Source: Brienomyrus brachyistius (Eukaryota; Chordata; Actinopteri; Osteoglossiformes; Mormyridae). Taken from it: a stretch of 64,000 nt of DNA. How positions within the stretch are numbered: position 1 is the first letter of the stretch; every line of letters starts with the position of its first letter. The DNA lies in the NCBI RefSeq assembly GCF_023856365.1, contig NC_064535.1, positions 15,201,863 through 15,265,862 of the forward strand, in the 5' to 3' direction. A program made the position numbers and the translations under genes. This document shows positions 41,985-53,343 of the stretch, piece after piece. The notes beneath the pieces are model-generated. The model did no database searches, was not told where the DNA came from, and saw nothing but the letters and a program-made list of their open reading frames with translations.

Positions 41985-42220
41985 TTTCCCATCCAGGAGA
42001 GGATTAAACAACGTTCCCTCCTACTGTCAAGGAGTTTGCTAACCACCACCTCTCACCTACTGTCCAGTAGTGAGTTAATTCCCCCCCGTTCCCAGCACTG
42101 TCCAGGAGTTTGCTAACTGACGCCTCCACTACTGTCCAAGAGTGGGTCAAACACAATCCCCCCCACTCTCCAGAAGTTTCTTAACCACTGCCCCCCCCTA
42201 CTGTCCAGGAAGGGGTGTAA
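41985..42220. repeat. 34-38-bp degenerate minisatellite
   Basis: About seven degenerate units of the form TACTGTCCAGGAGTTTGCTA followed by a C-rich segment. ACTGTCC-like starts lie near 42,023, 42,059, 42,097, 42,131, 42,165 and 42,200, so the spacing varies by a few bases, partly through changes in the poly-C part. Confidence 0.75.
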
Positions 42221-44744
42221 CCTCCTGTCCCTCTGCCGCACTGGACTTTCTTCTCCGCTCATTTGAGGCACACAGACAGTTAAATTGCTGTGTTTCTTCA
42301 CTCTGGGTCAGTCTCCTAATTACTGCACTGTCACAGGCACAAATGCAGTTCTGTGCTGATCTAATGCAAAGTGAGAGAGGAAGTAACCATGATCAATTAC
42401 AACTCCCAGCCGTTGGTTGGGTGCGGGGGGGGGAAGCAATTTGGAGACAGTCATGGGGGCCCCGCCGGTCTTTGATGAAAGGCTCCTCTCGTTAGCGTGG
42501 TCGGGGAGAGAAGGCATTCGCGGGAGGAGAAGGCAGTGAGCGGGGAAAACAATCGCGCAGGAATCGGGTTATGATTCCTGTTGTTGTTGTTTGTTTCATT
42601 TTCCCTCCGCCGTCTCTGCCGGTTTATTACCGGCTTCCTGCGCCGAACAAGTGCCTCATATAAACGCGCTGCCACTCCAATTCCAGCACAATAATTACTT
42701 CTTCTTGTGTGCTTCGGAATTTAATATAGTCTCGGGGTTGGACGTATTGTAACACGCATTAATGTGAAGGAAACACACTTATTAAAATTGAACCGGTTCC
42801 ATCCACCGCGCAGTATTCTTCGGGCTGATGCCTCTGGAAGGCTCGTCTGTGATGAAAATAAGGGAAATAAGGACTGATCCTTATTTTTAAAGACAGCCGG
42901 CAGACTGGTTTCTGCTCAGGGACCTAGTGCATGTTATCATGCCTGCCAGGCTGGAAAGCCTGCTGTGAGATTAGCTTCACGCCACAAGAAGAGAAATGAG
43001 CCCCTTTTCCAAATTGCAGATCTTGTTTCATTGGTTCCCGATCCAGTGGATATGCAAATCAGGGATGGTCAAACACCAATCAGGGGTGTTGGAGCTGAAC
43101 CCACGAGTGAACCTCTACATATAGGCCGAATCTCAATATGCGTACTTCACTGTACTTGTGTTCTCGTGTAACTGTTTTACGTCACCTTCCATTGCGGAGA
43201 ACCAGTTCCAATACTAAGATCACAAAATCAGAAGATAGCAAAAATCCTTGGATGCCCCATCCCATATATCAAGGATGCATAGGGTTCATCCTCTCCAAAT
43301 GAGAACAATCTTTTGATTCATTGTGTGCTGTTGCAATGGCAGAGGAAGAAGGCACGAACCATAACTGTACTACCTTAATCAGAGTTACCTTAATCGGAGT
43401 AATGTTTCCATCGTTCCTGTCAGATAGTATTTTCCCGCTGTTTTTCATTTTTTGTCTCGTGAGACTGCTGAACCGGAATGATTACCACCTGCGTATACTG
43501 TAGCATTTGTACAGAATTGAATTAATTGCAAATATTTTAAGTGTACACCTTATTCGTGCAAAAAGCACAAGTGATCATACCAGGAATAATTAGTCATTTA
43601 GACTGGACATTTTGATTACTTTTCATTAATTAAACACGATAAAAATTATGGGCAGGGTAATCAGCTGGGTGTATAGTATGGCGGAACAGCAAGTACACAT
43701 CTGTCTCAGTCTAGAATTAGTGTGTTCTCTCTCCTTGTGATCTTGCAAGATTATTCTTGGAAGGCAAGTTCACAAGACCAGTCTTGCCAAGACCACAAGT
43801 TCAGTTTTTGTGTTCCTGGTATTGAGATTCACCGCTCTTCTTGGTCTTGCATAAGTTGGTCCTGCCTAGGGTGTGTGATGGCTATGTGGGGGTGGGACTC
43901 ATTTACAGTAGGAATATCTGAGCATAAATATGTGTTTGTTAATATTTATGAGCGGTATAATGCATTATGTAATTTTTGGACTTAAATCATTGATCCCAAG
44001 GTGATTCAATTTGATTACAATTATTTTGAGAATGAATCAGTACATCAGAAATCTTTCATTTCTATCTAGATTCAATTTGATTAATCGATTATTCAATTAT
44101 TTTGATAGCCTAAATGAAAACCTTTTTTTAATTTCACTGCAAAAAAAAAAAACACAGATATCACCATCGGAACTAAATTACACACTATAAATGGATGTCA
44201 AAAGGCCAACTACAGAACTGTATAGAAAAATCAAACACATTAAAAGAAGCGCTGTGGAGTTTGCCAGCACAGATTAACAGAATGCTATTACTGTACATCA
44301 TTTGTTATTCTGTGGAAAACTAAAGATCATTGTTGTGGGTCGGTACTTTAAGATCTCTTATAAGTGGTGAATGAGCTCAAGAAACTCTTTGTTCTTCACT
44401 ATGGGAAATAGCTGATCGTCTACTGCAGTCATCGCCATAATTTTAGTATTTGTGTCTTTAGTTCTGTTGCCGTTATCTTTGAATATTAATAAAATATTAA
44501 TATCTGCAATATTGACCAATATTGACATATTGGATTGATGCTGATACATTAGTTAATATTTCATATATCTCTAAGACTAATTTTTACTTTCCTAGTTAGC
44601 TAGCTACCTCAGGGCCTTGTCCATTGCAAAAACAACTTTTTTGCCCTACAAAAGGGGTGTTTCCCAAAAGCGTCCGAGTGCAAAGATTATTATTTTTATA
44701 TCAGTGCAATTTGAATATTTTTAATATATTTTTTTTACTCGTGC
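42221..44744. other. Single-copy-looking intergenic DNA
   Basis: No gene is supported. Paired CAAGA/TCTTG motifs occur near 43,740-43,860, and AATCGATT-type AT-rich sequence near 44,020-44,100 resembles a diverged dispersed repeat. An imperfect inverted pair AGCATAAATAT and ATATTTATGAGC lies at 43,921-43,953. Confidence 0.45.
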
Positions 44745-44825
44745 CTCATATTGAGTCGATTGCATTTCAATTTCGTTGTTGAAAGTGACCATGACAATAA
44801 AGATTTATCTTATGTCTTATTATGT
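44745..44825 (+). repeat. LINE 3'-tail-like remnant
   Basis: CATTTCAATTTCGTTGTTGA followed by ACCATGACAATAAAGATTTA resembles the 3' end of a teleost non-LTR element. It directly precedes the Tc1 element. Confidence 0.45.
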
Positions 44826-44835
44826 AGCACTTCCT

Positions 44836-46423
44836 TTATGTTAAGTTCGGTACATTACCTCAATGAATTTTGAAAGAATCAAGTCAGATGCAGTTGAAGT
44901 GCAGACTTTCAGCTTTAATTCAGAGGGTATAAGAAGAATATTGCATAAAAATGTGGGGAACTAAAGTAATTTTTTACACAATCCCCTCCTTTCAGGGACT
45001 CATAAGTAATAGGACAAATCAATATAACTGTAAATAATGTTCAATTCTAATACTTAGTTGAAAACCCTCTGCAGGCAATGTCTGCCTGAAGTCTTGAACT
45101 CACGGACACGACCAGATGCTGGGTTTCCTCCTTTTTAATGCTCTGCCTGGCCTTTACTGCAGTAGCTTTCAGTTGCTGTTTGTTTGAGGGTCTTTCTGTC
45201 TGTAGTTTAGTCTTCAGCAAGCGAAATGCATGTTGCTCAGTGGGGGTGAGATCAGGTGACTGACTTGGCTATTGTAGAATATTCCGCTTCTTTGCTTTAA
45301 TAAAGTCCTGGGTTGCTTTTGCTGTGTGTTTTGGGTCATTGTCCATCTGTATTATGAAATGCCGCCCACTCAATTTGGCTGGATTTGAGCAGACATGATG
45401 CCTCTGAACACCTCAGCATTCATTCTTCCATCCTGTGTCACATCAAGAAACATTAAAGACCCAGTGCCACTGGCAGCCATGCACGCCCAAGCCATCACAC
45501 AGCCTCCATGTTTTACAGATGATGCGGTGTTCTTTGGACAATAAGCTTTTCCAGCCCTTCTCCATACGTTTTTCTTTCCATCGTTCTGATACAGGTTTAT
45601 CTTGATTTCATCTGTCCAAAGAATGCTGTTCCAGAACTGTGCTGGCTTTTTTAGATGTTTTTTTGCAAGTCCAATCTAGCCTTTCTATTCTTAAGGCTTA
45701 TGAGTGGCTTGCATCTTGCAGTGTATTTAATTTCATGCAGTCTTCTCTTTATGGTAGACTTGGATTTTGATACGCCCACCTCCTGGAGAGTGTTGTTCAC
45801 TTGGTTGGCTGTTATGAAGGGGTTTCTCTTCACCATGGAAATGATTCTGCGATCATCCACCACCGTTGTCGTCCGTGGACGTCCAGGCCTTTTTGCATTT
45901 CTGAGCTCACCAATGCTTTCTTTCTTTCTTTCTTTCTCAGGATGTACCAAACTGTGGATTTTGCCACTCCTAATGCTGTGGCAATTTATCTAATTGTTTT
46001 TTCTGTTTTCACAGCCTAAGGATGGCCTGTTTCACCTGCATACTGAGTTCCTAATGACCACATGTTGTATGTTCACACCTCAATCTTCCAAATGCAAACA
46101 AGACACCTCAAATAACTCAAGGCATTTTATCTGCTTAAATGATAATGAAAGAACGAAGGAATTGCCCACACCTGTCCATGAAATAGCTTTTAAGTGAATT
46201 GTCCAATTACTTTTGGCCCCTTTAAAAAGAAGGTGGCACATGTTAACGATCTGAAACTCCTAAACCCTTCATCCAGTTTGAATGTGGACACTTCAAAATG
46301 ACATCTGAGAGTCTGCACTTTATGTCCATGACCATTGTATAACTTCAACTGGAATATATTTCAGTAAACAGGTAAATTAGTAAAACTTGTATCAGTATCC
46401 AAATATTTATGGTCCTGACCGTA
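44836..46423 (-). mobile_element. Tc1-type DNA transposon, decayed
   Basis: The right end reads CCAAATATTTATGGTCCTGA just before a TATA site, the typical Tc1 terminus. Near both ends the inner repeat can be read: CAGATGCAGTTGAAGTGCAG, then ACTTTCAGC, on the left and GAGAGTCTGCACTTTATGTC on the right. The left outer terminal repeat is missing. Inside lies a transposase remnant on the minus strand, including a small TTCT tandem at 45,918-45,938. With one terminus lost and the gene broken, the copy should be immobile. Confidence 0.88.
45060..46060 (-). pseudogene. Tc1 transposase pseudogene
   Basis: Tc1 transposases bind terminal repeats through paired helix-turn-helix domains and cut DNA with a DD34E/D catalytic core. 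The longest intact piece, 45,651-45,950, holds the GRPRTTT hinge motif and the second DNA-binding domain. Further downstream (lower coordinates) the frame reads WTDEIKINLYQNDG, then GGCVMAWACMAASGTGSLMF, which are catalytic-core landmarks. After about 45,400 the frame is broken by stops (for example within the segment after AQIQPN), and the start region near 46,050 is also damaged. A full transposase is about 340 residues; here no uninterrupted frame exceeds 100. The gene is inactive. Family assignment is confident; the exact subfamily is not. Confidence 0.85.
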
Positions 46424-46589
46424 TATTAAATTGGACCTGAAACACTAGATGTAGTTAGCGTTTATTAAAAGATGGATTCCCACTCCTTATAGTTTGAAAA
46501 ATGTTGAAACAGGATTATAAATAAGTAATCAAAGTTACATTTTTTAGGCAAGTGTCGTGACGGGTGAGATGAAGGTTTCAGAGGCAGGC
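46424..46589. other. Short spacer, start of a repeat split by the V-SINE
   Basis: The segment from about 46,557 appears to continue after the SINE at 46,969 and reads as GT/AG-rich dispersed repeat (GACGGGTGAGATGAAGG). It is probably a fragment of an LTR-type element, but the identity is not established. Confidence 0.35.
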
Positions 46590-46601
46590 ATTTAACAAAC
46601 A

Positions 46602-46956
46602 CTCATCCATCCATTTTCCAAACCACTTATCCTACTGGGTCGCGGGGGGTCCGGAGCCTATCCTAGAAGCAATGGGCACGAGGCAGGGAACAACCCAGGA
46701 TGGGGGGTCAGCCCATCGCAGGGCACACTCACACACTATTCACTCATGCATGCACTCCTATGGTCAATTTTAGCAAGTCCAATCAGCCTCAGCATGTTTT
46801 TGGACTGTGGGGGGAAACCGGAATACAGGAGGAAACCCCACGACGACATGGGGAGAACATGCAAACTCCGCACACATGTGACCCAGGCGGAGACTTGAAC
46901 CTAGGTCCCAGAGGTGTGAGGCAACAGTGCTAACCACTGCACCACCATGCTGCCTT
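46602..46956 (-). mobile_element. DANA/Mermaid-type V-SINE, complete, with 12-bp target-site duplication
   Basis: In minus orientation the head is at the right (GGCAGCATGGTGGTGCAGTGG), the conserved central block (GCATGTTCTCCCCATGTCG) is in the middle, and the GGATGGATG tail is at the left. A perfect 12-bp duplication, ATTTAACAAACA, flanks it at 46,590-46,601 and 46,957-46,968. This copy is similar to the one at 39,394 and is probably from the same subfamily. Confidence 0.92.
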
Positions 46957-47440
46957 ATTTAACAAACAAAATGGGGGTATTTTGAACAGGACGGGAGAAG
47001 GGAAATGTGACCATGAGAAGTCAAAAGGAGAAGGTTAATATGAGGAAGTACACAGGCAGACAGGAGGAGCGACGTCAATGACCGGACTAACGAGGGGTAA
47101 CAAAAAACAGGTGTGGCTCATCACTGTACAGTTATCTGTACTTGTTTATTTGATATCCACGATCTTCCACATTATTCCTGATAACCTGCTGACCACTTTG
47201 CAGATTCTGAAATGCACTTAACACACTACAGAGTCGGTATAGTGCCACAAGCGTAGAGATTAGAATTTGTTGACTATACCACCTAGGGGTGGGCTACCAC
47301 CTAAGAATTATTTACACACATTCTATATATGCACAGGTGAGGCTCACAGATTCATTGGCACAATGAAGCAGAGACAGGATTCTACAAAACCAATATATTT
47401 ATTATTTTCTACACTGTACCAACAGGGATGACAAAGACAC
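46957..47440. other. Dispersed-repeat flank and intergenic DNA
   Basis: The sequence to about 47,125 (GACGTCAATGACCGGACTAA, CAGGTGTGGCTCATC) resembles fragments common at the ends of fish LTR elements. The rest is unrecognised. Confidence 0.35.
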
Positions 47441-47672
47441 TGTTATGGATCAGCACAGGGAAGCAGACGAAGGGAGCCAAAATACAAATAACTGGGGTTT
47501 ATTGCAGGTAATAACTACAAAGCTCAACAACACTAATGACAGGACTAGGGAAATGTATTTCAACGCGGACTCAAATACATTGAACTAACAACAGCAACTG
47601 GAAACAGCTGGTGAACACAGGGTTAACAAGGGGGCATGGTCAGAAAGAGGGCAGGACGAACGGAGCATAACA
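47441..47672 (-). mobile_element. 232-bp LTR of a gypsy-type element
   Basis: The segment has matching inverted ends, TGTTATG and CATAACA, and in minus orientation contains an AATAAA polyadenylation signal (plus-strand TTTATT at 47,508-47,513). On its right, the minus-strand sequence TTTTTGGGGGTTGGTAA directly precedes TGTTATG and fits a polypurine tract, so this would be the 3' LTR of a minus-strand element. No matching second LTR is seen in the window. Confidence 0.65.
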
Positions 47673-48367
47673 TTACCAACCCCCAAAAAGCGCGCACACC
47701 AGGCGCACCCAATGGGGAGCAAAGGAAGGAGACTGGGAACCAACAGGACCTCGGGAAACAAAGGCAAAACATCAACAAGGAATCGGGAACAGGACAGACA
47801 CACAGAAAAGGCACAGGGACAAGAAGCAGGACAACCACTGACAAACCACCGGGAACACAGACAGGCACAGGGGCTCCAAGAACGGAAACACCAGGGGAAC
47901 ACTAACAGAAGGAACAAAAGGACCAGGAGCAAACGAAGGAATGGAGGGACGAGGAGCAGACACAGGGGGCACAAAAACAGGAGGCAGGAAGGCAGAGGGC
48001 GGGGGAAAACGGGGAGCCCAAGGGAACCCCAGCGGGTGAGAGGCAGCAGCCGGTGGGGTAGCAGGTGACTGCGAGGTTGGAGCCGAAGGGACCCTCAGCG
48101 ACGGTGAGGCAGGAGCAGGTAGGGATGATGAAGGAAAGGAGGAGGCAGATGGAGGGACAAACAAAGGAGGCGAGAAGGAAGATGAAGGGGGCATCAGAGG
48201 AGGCGAGGAGGAAGGCGAAGGGGACACTGGCGGAGGGGAGGAAGGAACAGCAGTCGCGGCAGGCAAAGGCAACGCCACAGCCGGCCCAGGTGTAGGAGAC
48301 CGACGAGTCAGTGCAGGGGAACCCGCAGACGACAGGGAACCTGTGAATACCTGATGGAACCTGTTTC
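47673..48367 (-). pseudogene. Internal fragment of an LTR element with a proline/serine-rich frame
   Basis: The minus strand contains an open frame, 47,772-48,434, that is very rich in Pro, Ser and Ala, consistent with the low-complexity tail found after integrase in some fish gypsy elements. No catalytic motif is present. The fragment stops at the LTR at 48,368, which probably interrupts it. Base composition is strongly purine-biased on the plus strand. Coding status is doubtful. Confidence 0.4.
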
Positions 48368-48656
48368 TGTGAATGTTTCCAAAGCAATACTCCAAACAAC
48401 TGTGCCCTTCAACGGAGCAGCACTCAATGCTCACCAGCTATTCCACACAGCCAAAACAGAACCAGCAGGAATCCAATGCAGATGGAGAGGGGGGCAAACA
48501 AATGGCACTCAACCTTGCCACTCCTCACTACTTCCCAGCCGGATCCATAAGATGTCCAATTGCCGAGTGTCATGCGACAAATAAAATGCCTCAAGTGTAG
48601 CGCGAATGCAATAGCTCGTCTTTAAAGGGACATACACCCCATTTCAACCCACTACA
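48368..48656 (-). mobile_element. 3' LTR of a decayed gypsy relative
   Basis: This 289-bp segment has a 283-bp diverged partner at 52,621-52,903. Both begin TGTGAATG and end CACTACA on the plus strand. On the right the minus-strand sequence GAAATGGGGGCAGAT runs into TGTAGTGGG, a polypurine tract next to a 3' LTR in minus orientation. Several substitutions and small indels separate the two LTRs, so the insertion is old. Confidence 0.8.
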
Positions 48657-50587
48657 ATCTGCCCCCATTTCTTTTGTCGTCGCCCCGACGATAAAAATTA
48701 TCCTCTAAAAGAGGAGACCTAAAACATAGGATGACCACCCTAAAAAAGAAATCCCAAAGTCAGTCACTTGCGGTTGATGCCTAATACAACTCCTCCCATC
48801 CCCTGATCACATATCGCTAGTGGTAGCTGGTGGGGATTTGAGTGTTGACCAGCATTAGTTCACAAGGCGGGACAATGCAGAAGGTCACTCGGGCTAAAAG
48901 AGAGTGTAGAGCATGGGGCCACCTGTGGCTCTAGAGATGAATCCCTAAAAACAGGAACCAATCGTTTAGACACCTTACTAGCATCAGAATCCTCTACATT
49001 AACAGACAAATCCCCATTCACAGGATCCGATGCGGAGTCGGGTAAGCTTTCCACCAAAGGCACGTCAGTGACAGGGTTCTGATGACTCAGGGTGGGTACC
49101 TGCACTGGCTTACCCACCAAGAGGCCTTCCTCACTAGGCAGCTCTGCCTAATCAGAGGGACGCCATTCAACCAAAGGGCCCTCTAATGAGGCACTAGGAG
49201 TCTGTGTTTTATCTGCAGCACCTTTCAGCATGCTGCAATGAACATGTTTTACCTTGCACAAGTCATCAGTGGGGGCAGTGGTGTACAAAGCACCTCCATC
49301 TGATGGAGCACGCAGAACAGTGTGCACTACAAAACTCAATACATCCTAAATTTTATTGTGCCTCCAGACACCTAGGTTACGCACATAGACTAACTGCCCT
49401 TTTTAACTCCAAACCCATTGGTCATGTTTGTCCTTGCAATATGCTGCCACAGCAATCAAATGCTCTCTTGCACCATCAAATGCGACCTAGAGTCGGGTCT
49501 GATGCTCTTGAATCCCTTTCTAGACTTGCTCTCCCTCAACTGAGCCTATGCAGGGGGGCCGCTAACTGGGCACACCCCTCCACAAAACGTTGGTAATAAC
49601 AAACGAAGCCCAGCAAGGATCGGAACTCAGAGACCTTAGTAGGACAGCACCAACTGGCAACTTCATCCACTTTGCTCGGATCAGTTGACACCCTGTCGGG
49701 AAATAACATGACCCAAATAACACACCTCAGGTTTAAAAAATGTGCACTTCTCTAGCTTAGCCTTTCGGCCCTCCACCTGCAGCCGCGTCAGGACCATTTC
49801 TAGCCTCTGAAGATGTTGTGCTACCGTAGATGAAAAAAAAAGTCATCACGGTAAAGCAAAAGAGAATGACACTGCTGATCCCCAAACATACGTTGCATCA
49901 GTCGCTGAAATGTACTAGGGGCGTTACACAGTCCAAAAGGCATTCCGTTCCATTCAAATAAGCCAAATGGCGTACAGAATGCAGTTTTGGCCTGGTCTGC
50001 CTCAGAGACCAGAACCTGATTGTACCCACTTGCCAAATCCATAGTGGGAAACCAGTGGGCACCTGACAACATGGGACTCCTCGATACGTGGTAAAGGCAT
50101 CTTTTCTGGTCTTAGCATTCAACTGCTGATAATCCACACACATTCTCAAGCTCCTATCTTTTTTTCTTACCAGAACGATGGGTGAGGCAAAAGGGCTGCT
50201 ACTTTCCCTCATGACCTACGCCTGGAGGAACTGATTTATATGGGCCTTAACAGCCTCATAATCAGAAGGTGGAATCCGCCTGTAGTGCTGCTTAACTGGT
50301 ACTGGATCCAACAAAGGAATGTCATGCAATATCAAAGTGATGCAACCCAAATCTCCCTCATGTGCAGAAAAGACAGATGAGTATTTCAAAAGCAAAGACC
50401 GGACCTGCTCTTGCTCAGGACTAGTCAGTGGGGAAAGGTCAACATCCATGATCTGCTTCTCCATAGCCACTGGCGCCAGCAGTGGATCTGTGGATGTAGC
50501 AGTGATGGACCGAACCACCATCACACCTTTAGGTAGGCTAACAATGGAAGCAGCATTCACTTGACCTAGTCTCATGCAGGGATGAAG
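48657..50587 (-). pseudogene. Decayed Ty3/gypsy pol remnant with internal deletion
   Basis: Minus-strand fragments follow the order of the intact pol at 54,447-58,670. 50,216-50,605 holds the segment before reverse transcriptase (GDLGCITLILHDIPLL, RRIPPSDYEAVKAHI). 49,898-50,212 holds FASPIVLVRKKD and RMCVDYQQLN. 49,821-50,072 holds TAFCTPFGLFEWNGMPFGLC and a YRDD in place of the YLDD active site. Then RFVEGCAQLAAPLHRL joins, near 49,511-49,530, directly to the integrase C-terminal segment (IQEHQTRL), so RNase H and the integrase core are missing. Frameshifts and stops occur throughout. It is an older relative of the young element, not a copy of it. Confidence 0.85.
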
Positions 50588-52620
50588 CATTCTCCATCCA
50601 TCCATCCATTATCTACTGCTTTTCTGGGTCGGATCGCGGGGGCAGCAGTCTCAGCAGGGAAACCCAGACTTCCCTCTCCCTGGCCTCTGAGGGAATTCCG
50701 AGGCATTCCCAGGCCAGCCGGGAGACATAGTCTCTTCAGTGTGTACTGGGTCTTCTCTGGGGCCTCCTCCCAGTGGGACATGCCCAGGAAGGCATCCAGG
50801 AGGCATCCTGACCAGATGCCTGAGCCACCTCATCTAGCTCCTTTCGATGAGGAGGAGCAGCGGCTCTACTCTGAGTCTCTCCTGAATGACGAAACTTCTC
50901 ACCCTATCTCTAAAGGAGAGCCCAGCCACCCTGCAATGCTTGTATTCGTGATCTCATTCTTTTGGTCACTACCCACAGATCATGACCATAGGTGAGGGTA
51001 GGAACGTAGATCGACTGGTAAATTGAGAGCTTTGGCTCAGCTCCTTCACCATGATGGACCGATGCAGTGCCCACATCACAGCTGACCCTGCACCGATCTG
51101 CCTGTTGATCTCCTGCTCCATCCTTCCCTCACTTCTGAACCAGACCCTGAGATACTCAAACTCCTCCACTTGGGGAAGGACCCCTCCCCGACTAGGAGAG
51201 AACATTCTACCCTTTTCCGGCTGAGGACCATGGTCTCGGATTTGGAGGTGCTGATTTTCATCCCAGTCGCTTCACATTCGGCTGCGAACTGCTCCAGTGA
51301 GAGCCGAAGGTCACAGTCTGATGAACAGAACCACACCATCTGTAAAAAGCAGAAAACTAATCCAGAGGTCACCAAATAGGACACCCTGAATGCCCTGGCT
51401 GAGCCTAGAAATTCTTTCCAGAAAAGTTATGAACAGAATTGGTGACAAAGGGCAGCCCTGGTGAAGTTGAACACCCACTGGAAATGAGTCCGACTTACTG
51501 CCAACAATGCAGAACAAGCTCTGACACCATCATACAGGGACTGAACAGCCCTTATAAGGTAGCCGGCCACCCTATACTCCCGGAGCACTCCCCACCGGAC
51601 TCCCTAAGGGATGCGGTCAAGTGCCTTCTCCAAGTCCACAAAGCATGTAAACTAGTTAGGCAAACTCCCACGCACCCTCTGGGACCCTGCCAAGAGTAGA
51701 GTACAGAGCTAGTCCACTGTTCCACAGCCAGGGCGAAAACCACACTGCTCCTCCTGATTCCAAGGTTTGACCATTTGATGGACCCTCCTCTCTAGCACCC
51801 CTGAATAGACCTTACCAGGGAGGCTGAGGAGTGTGATCCCTGTATTGTTGGAACACACCCTCCGGTCTCCCTTCTTGAAGAGGGGGACCACCACCCCAGT
51901 CTGCCAATCACCACCCCCAATGTCCACGCGATGCTGCAGATGCATGTCAACCAAGACAGTCCTGCTACATCCAGAGCCTTGAGGAACTCCAGGCAAATCT
52001 CATCCACCCCCAGGACCCGGCCACTGAGGAGCTTTTTAACCACCTCAGCGACCTCCGCCCCAGAGATAGGGGAGTCCACCCTCAAGTCCCCAGACTCTGC
52101 TTCCTCATTGGAAGGTGTGTTGGTGGGATTGAGGAGGTCTTTGAAATATTCCTTCCACCGACCCACAACGTTCAGAGCTGAGGTCAGCAGTTCCCACATC
52201 CCCACCATAAACAGTGTTGATGTTGCACCGCTTTCCCGCCCTGAGCCACGGGATGGTGGACCAGAATCTCCTCGAAGGCGTCCGGAAGTTGTTCGCCATG
52301 GTCTTACCAAACTCCTCCCATACCAGAGTTTTGTGCCTCAGCGACTGCCAAAACCGCATTCCGCTTGGCCTGCCAGTACTCATCAGCTGCCTTCGGCGTT
52401 CCATAGGCCAAAAAAGCCCGATAGGACTCCTTCTTCAGCTTGACGGCATCCCTCAGCACTTGTATCTATCAGTGGGTTCGGGGATTGCCGCCACGACAGG
52501 CACTGATCACCTTATGGCCACAGCTCCGGTCAGCCGCCTGCACAATGGAGGCGCGGAACATGACCCATTCGGACTCAATGTCACCACGAGAGCGTTCCAA
52601 TTCCAGACAGAGCGCCCGTC
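50588..52620 (-). mobile_element. Rex3 LINE (RTE clade), 5'-truncated
   Basis: The element reads right to left and ends with the (ATCC)n-type tail near 50,592. GGTGACAAAGGGCAGCCCTG at 51,441-51,460 and ACCACCACCCCAGTCTGCCA at 51,887-51,906 match conserved Rex3 reverse-transcriptase sites. The 5' endonuclease part is absent; sequence begins just upstream of the reverse-transcriptase region. Its 5' end abuts the LTR at 52,621 with no spacer. Rex3 elements move by target-primed reverse transcription and are often 5'-truncated. Confidence 0.9.
50600..52600 (-). pseudogene. Rex3 reverse transcriptase pseudogene
   Basis: Reverse-transcriptase landmarks are scattered over three frames: VVPLFKKGDRRVCSNNTGIT with GFRPGCGTVD (51,709-51,996), LHQGCPLSPILFITFLERIS (51,311-51,517), and the fingerprint position reading LLFTDGVVLF, where the usual FADD catalytic motif is changed. 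Downstream pieces (AAECEATGMKISTSKSETMV, then the C-terminal segment ending near 50,651) are also frameshifted. A functional Rex3 protein would be about 1,000 residues with an N-terminal endonuclease. Here the longest frame is 172 codons, so the copy is dead. Confidence 0.88.
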
Positions 52621-52903
52621 TGTGAATGCTTCCAAAGCAATACTCCAAACAACTGCGCCCTTCAACGGAGCAGTACTCAATGCTCACCAGCTATTCCACA
52701 CAGCCAAAACGGAACCAGTAGGAATCCAATGCGGATGGAGAGGGGGGCACACAAACGGCACTCAACCTTGCCACTCATCACTACTTCCCAGCCGGATCCA
52801 TAAGATTACCGAGTGTCACGTGAGAAATAAAATTGCCTCAGGTGTAGCACGAATGCAATGGCTTATCTTTAAAGGGACATACGTGCTATTTCAACCCACT
52901 ACA
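52621..52903 (-). mobile_element. 5' LTR of the decayed gypsy relative
   Basis: This is the partner of 48,368-48,656, from TGTGAATG to CACTACA. Flanks outside the pair (GTTTC on the left, CAGGC on the right) do not form a target-site duplication. No primer-binding site follows it, because Rex3 sequence begins immediately at 52,620. Confidence 0.78.
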
Positions 52904-53343
52904 CAGGCATGCCAGACACCAACGTAACTTTTCCTTCCCCATTAATTATTTATTTCTGCTTCTTTAACTTGAATGAATGATTGAGTGCATTACTGCAATG
53001 TGCAGCGTTTTACACTTGCTATTCTATAAACTGTACCTCTAGCAGTCTCCCTCTACTAACCCTGGTACTCGTTATGGCCACGAGGCATGGTGCGGGCGGG
53101 AAAGGTAGGTGATGATCCACTAGTGGCTCCAAGATGAGAGGCTCAATAACAGAACGGACAGGGATGGGTACAAATTAAAAGGACCATGAAGGGTCAAAAA
53201 ACCAACTAGGAAAACAAGAACTAACTGTAAAATACAAAGTAATCAAACAGGGTAACACAAGTGGCAGGATACAATAGGTAGAGTTTCAAACACAGAGTAA
53301 CATCTAATGCACAATGACCAATCAGGGAATGACCTAAGGCGAT
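52904..53343. other. Left flank of the young gypsy insertion
   Basis: From about 53,060 the DNA is purine-rich with ACAGGTAA-like and ACAAG-like motifs and resembles the stretch after 60,928. The young element probably inserted into a pre-existing dispersed repeat. No gene is seen. Confidence 0.4.
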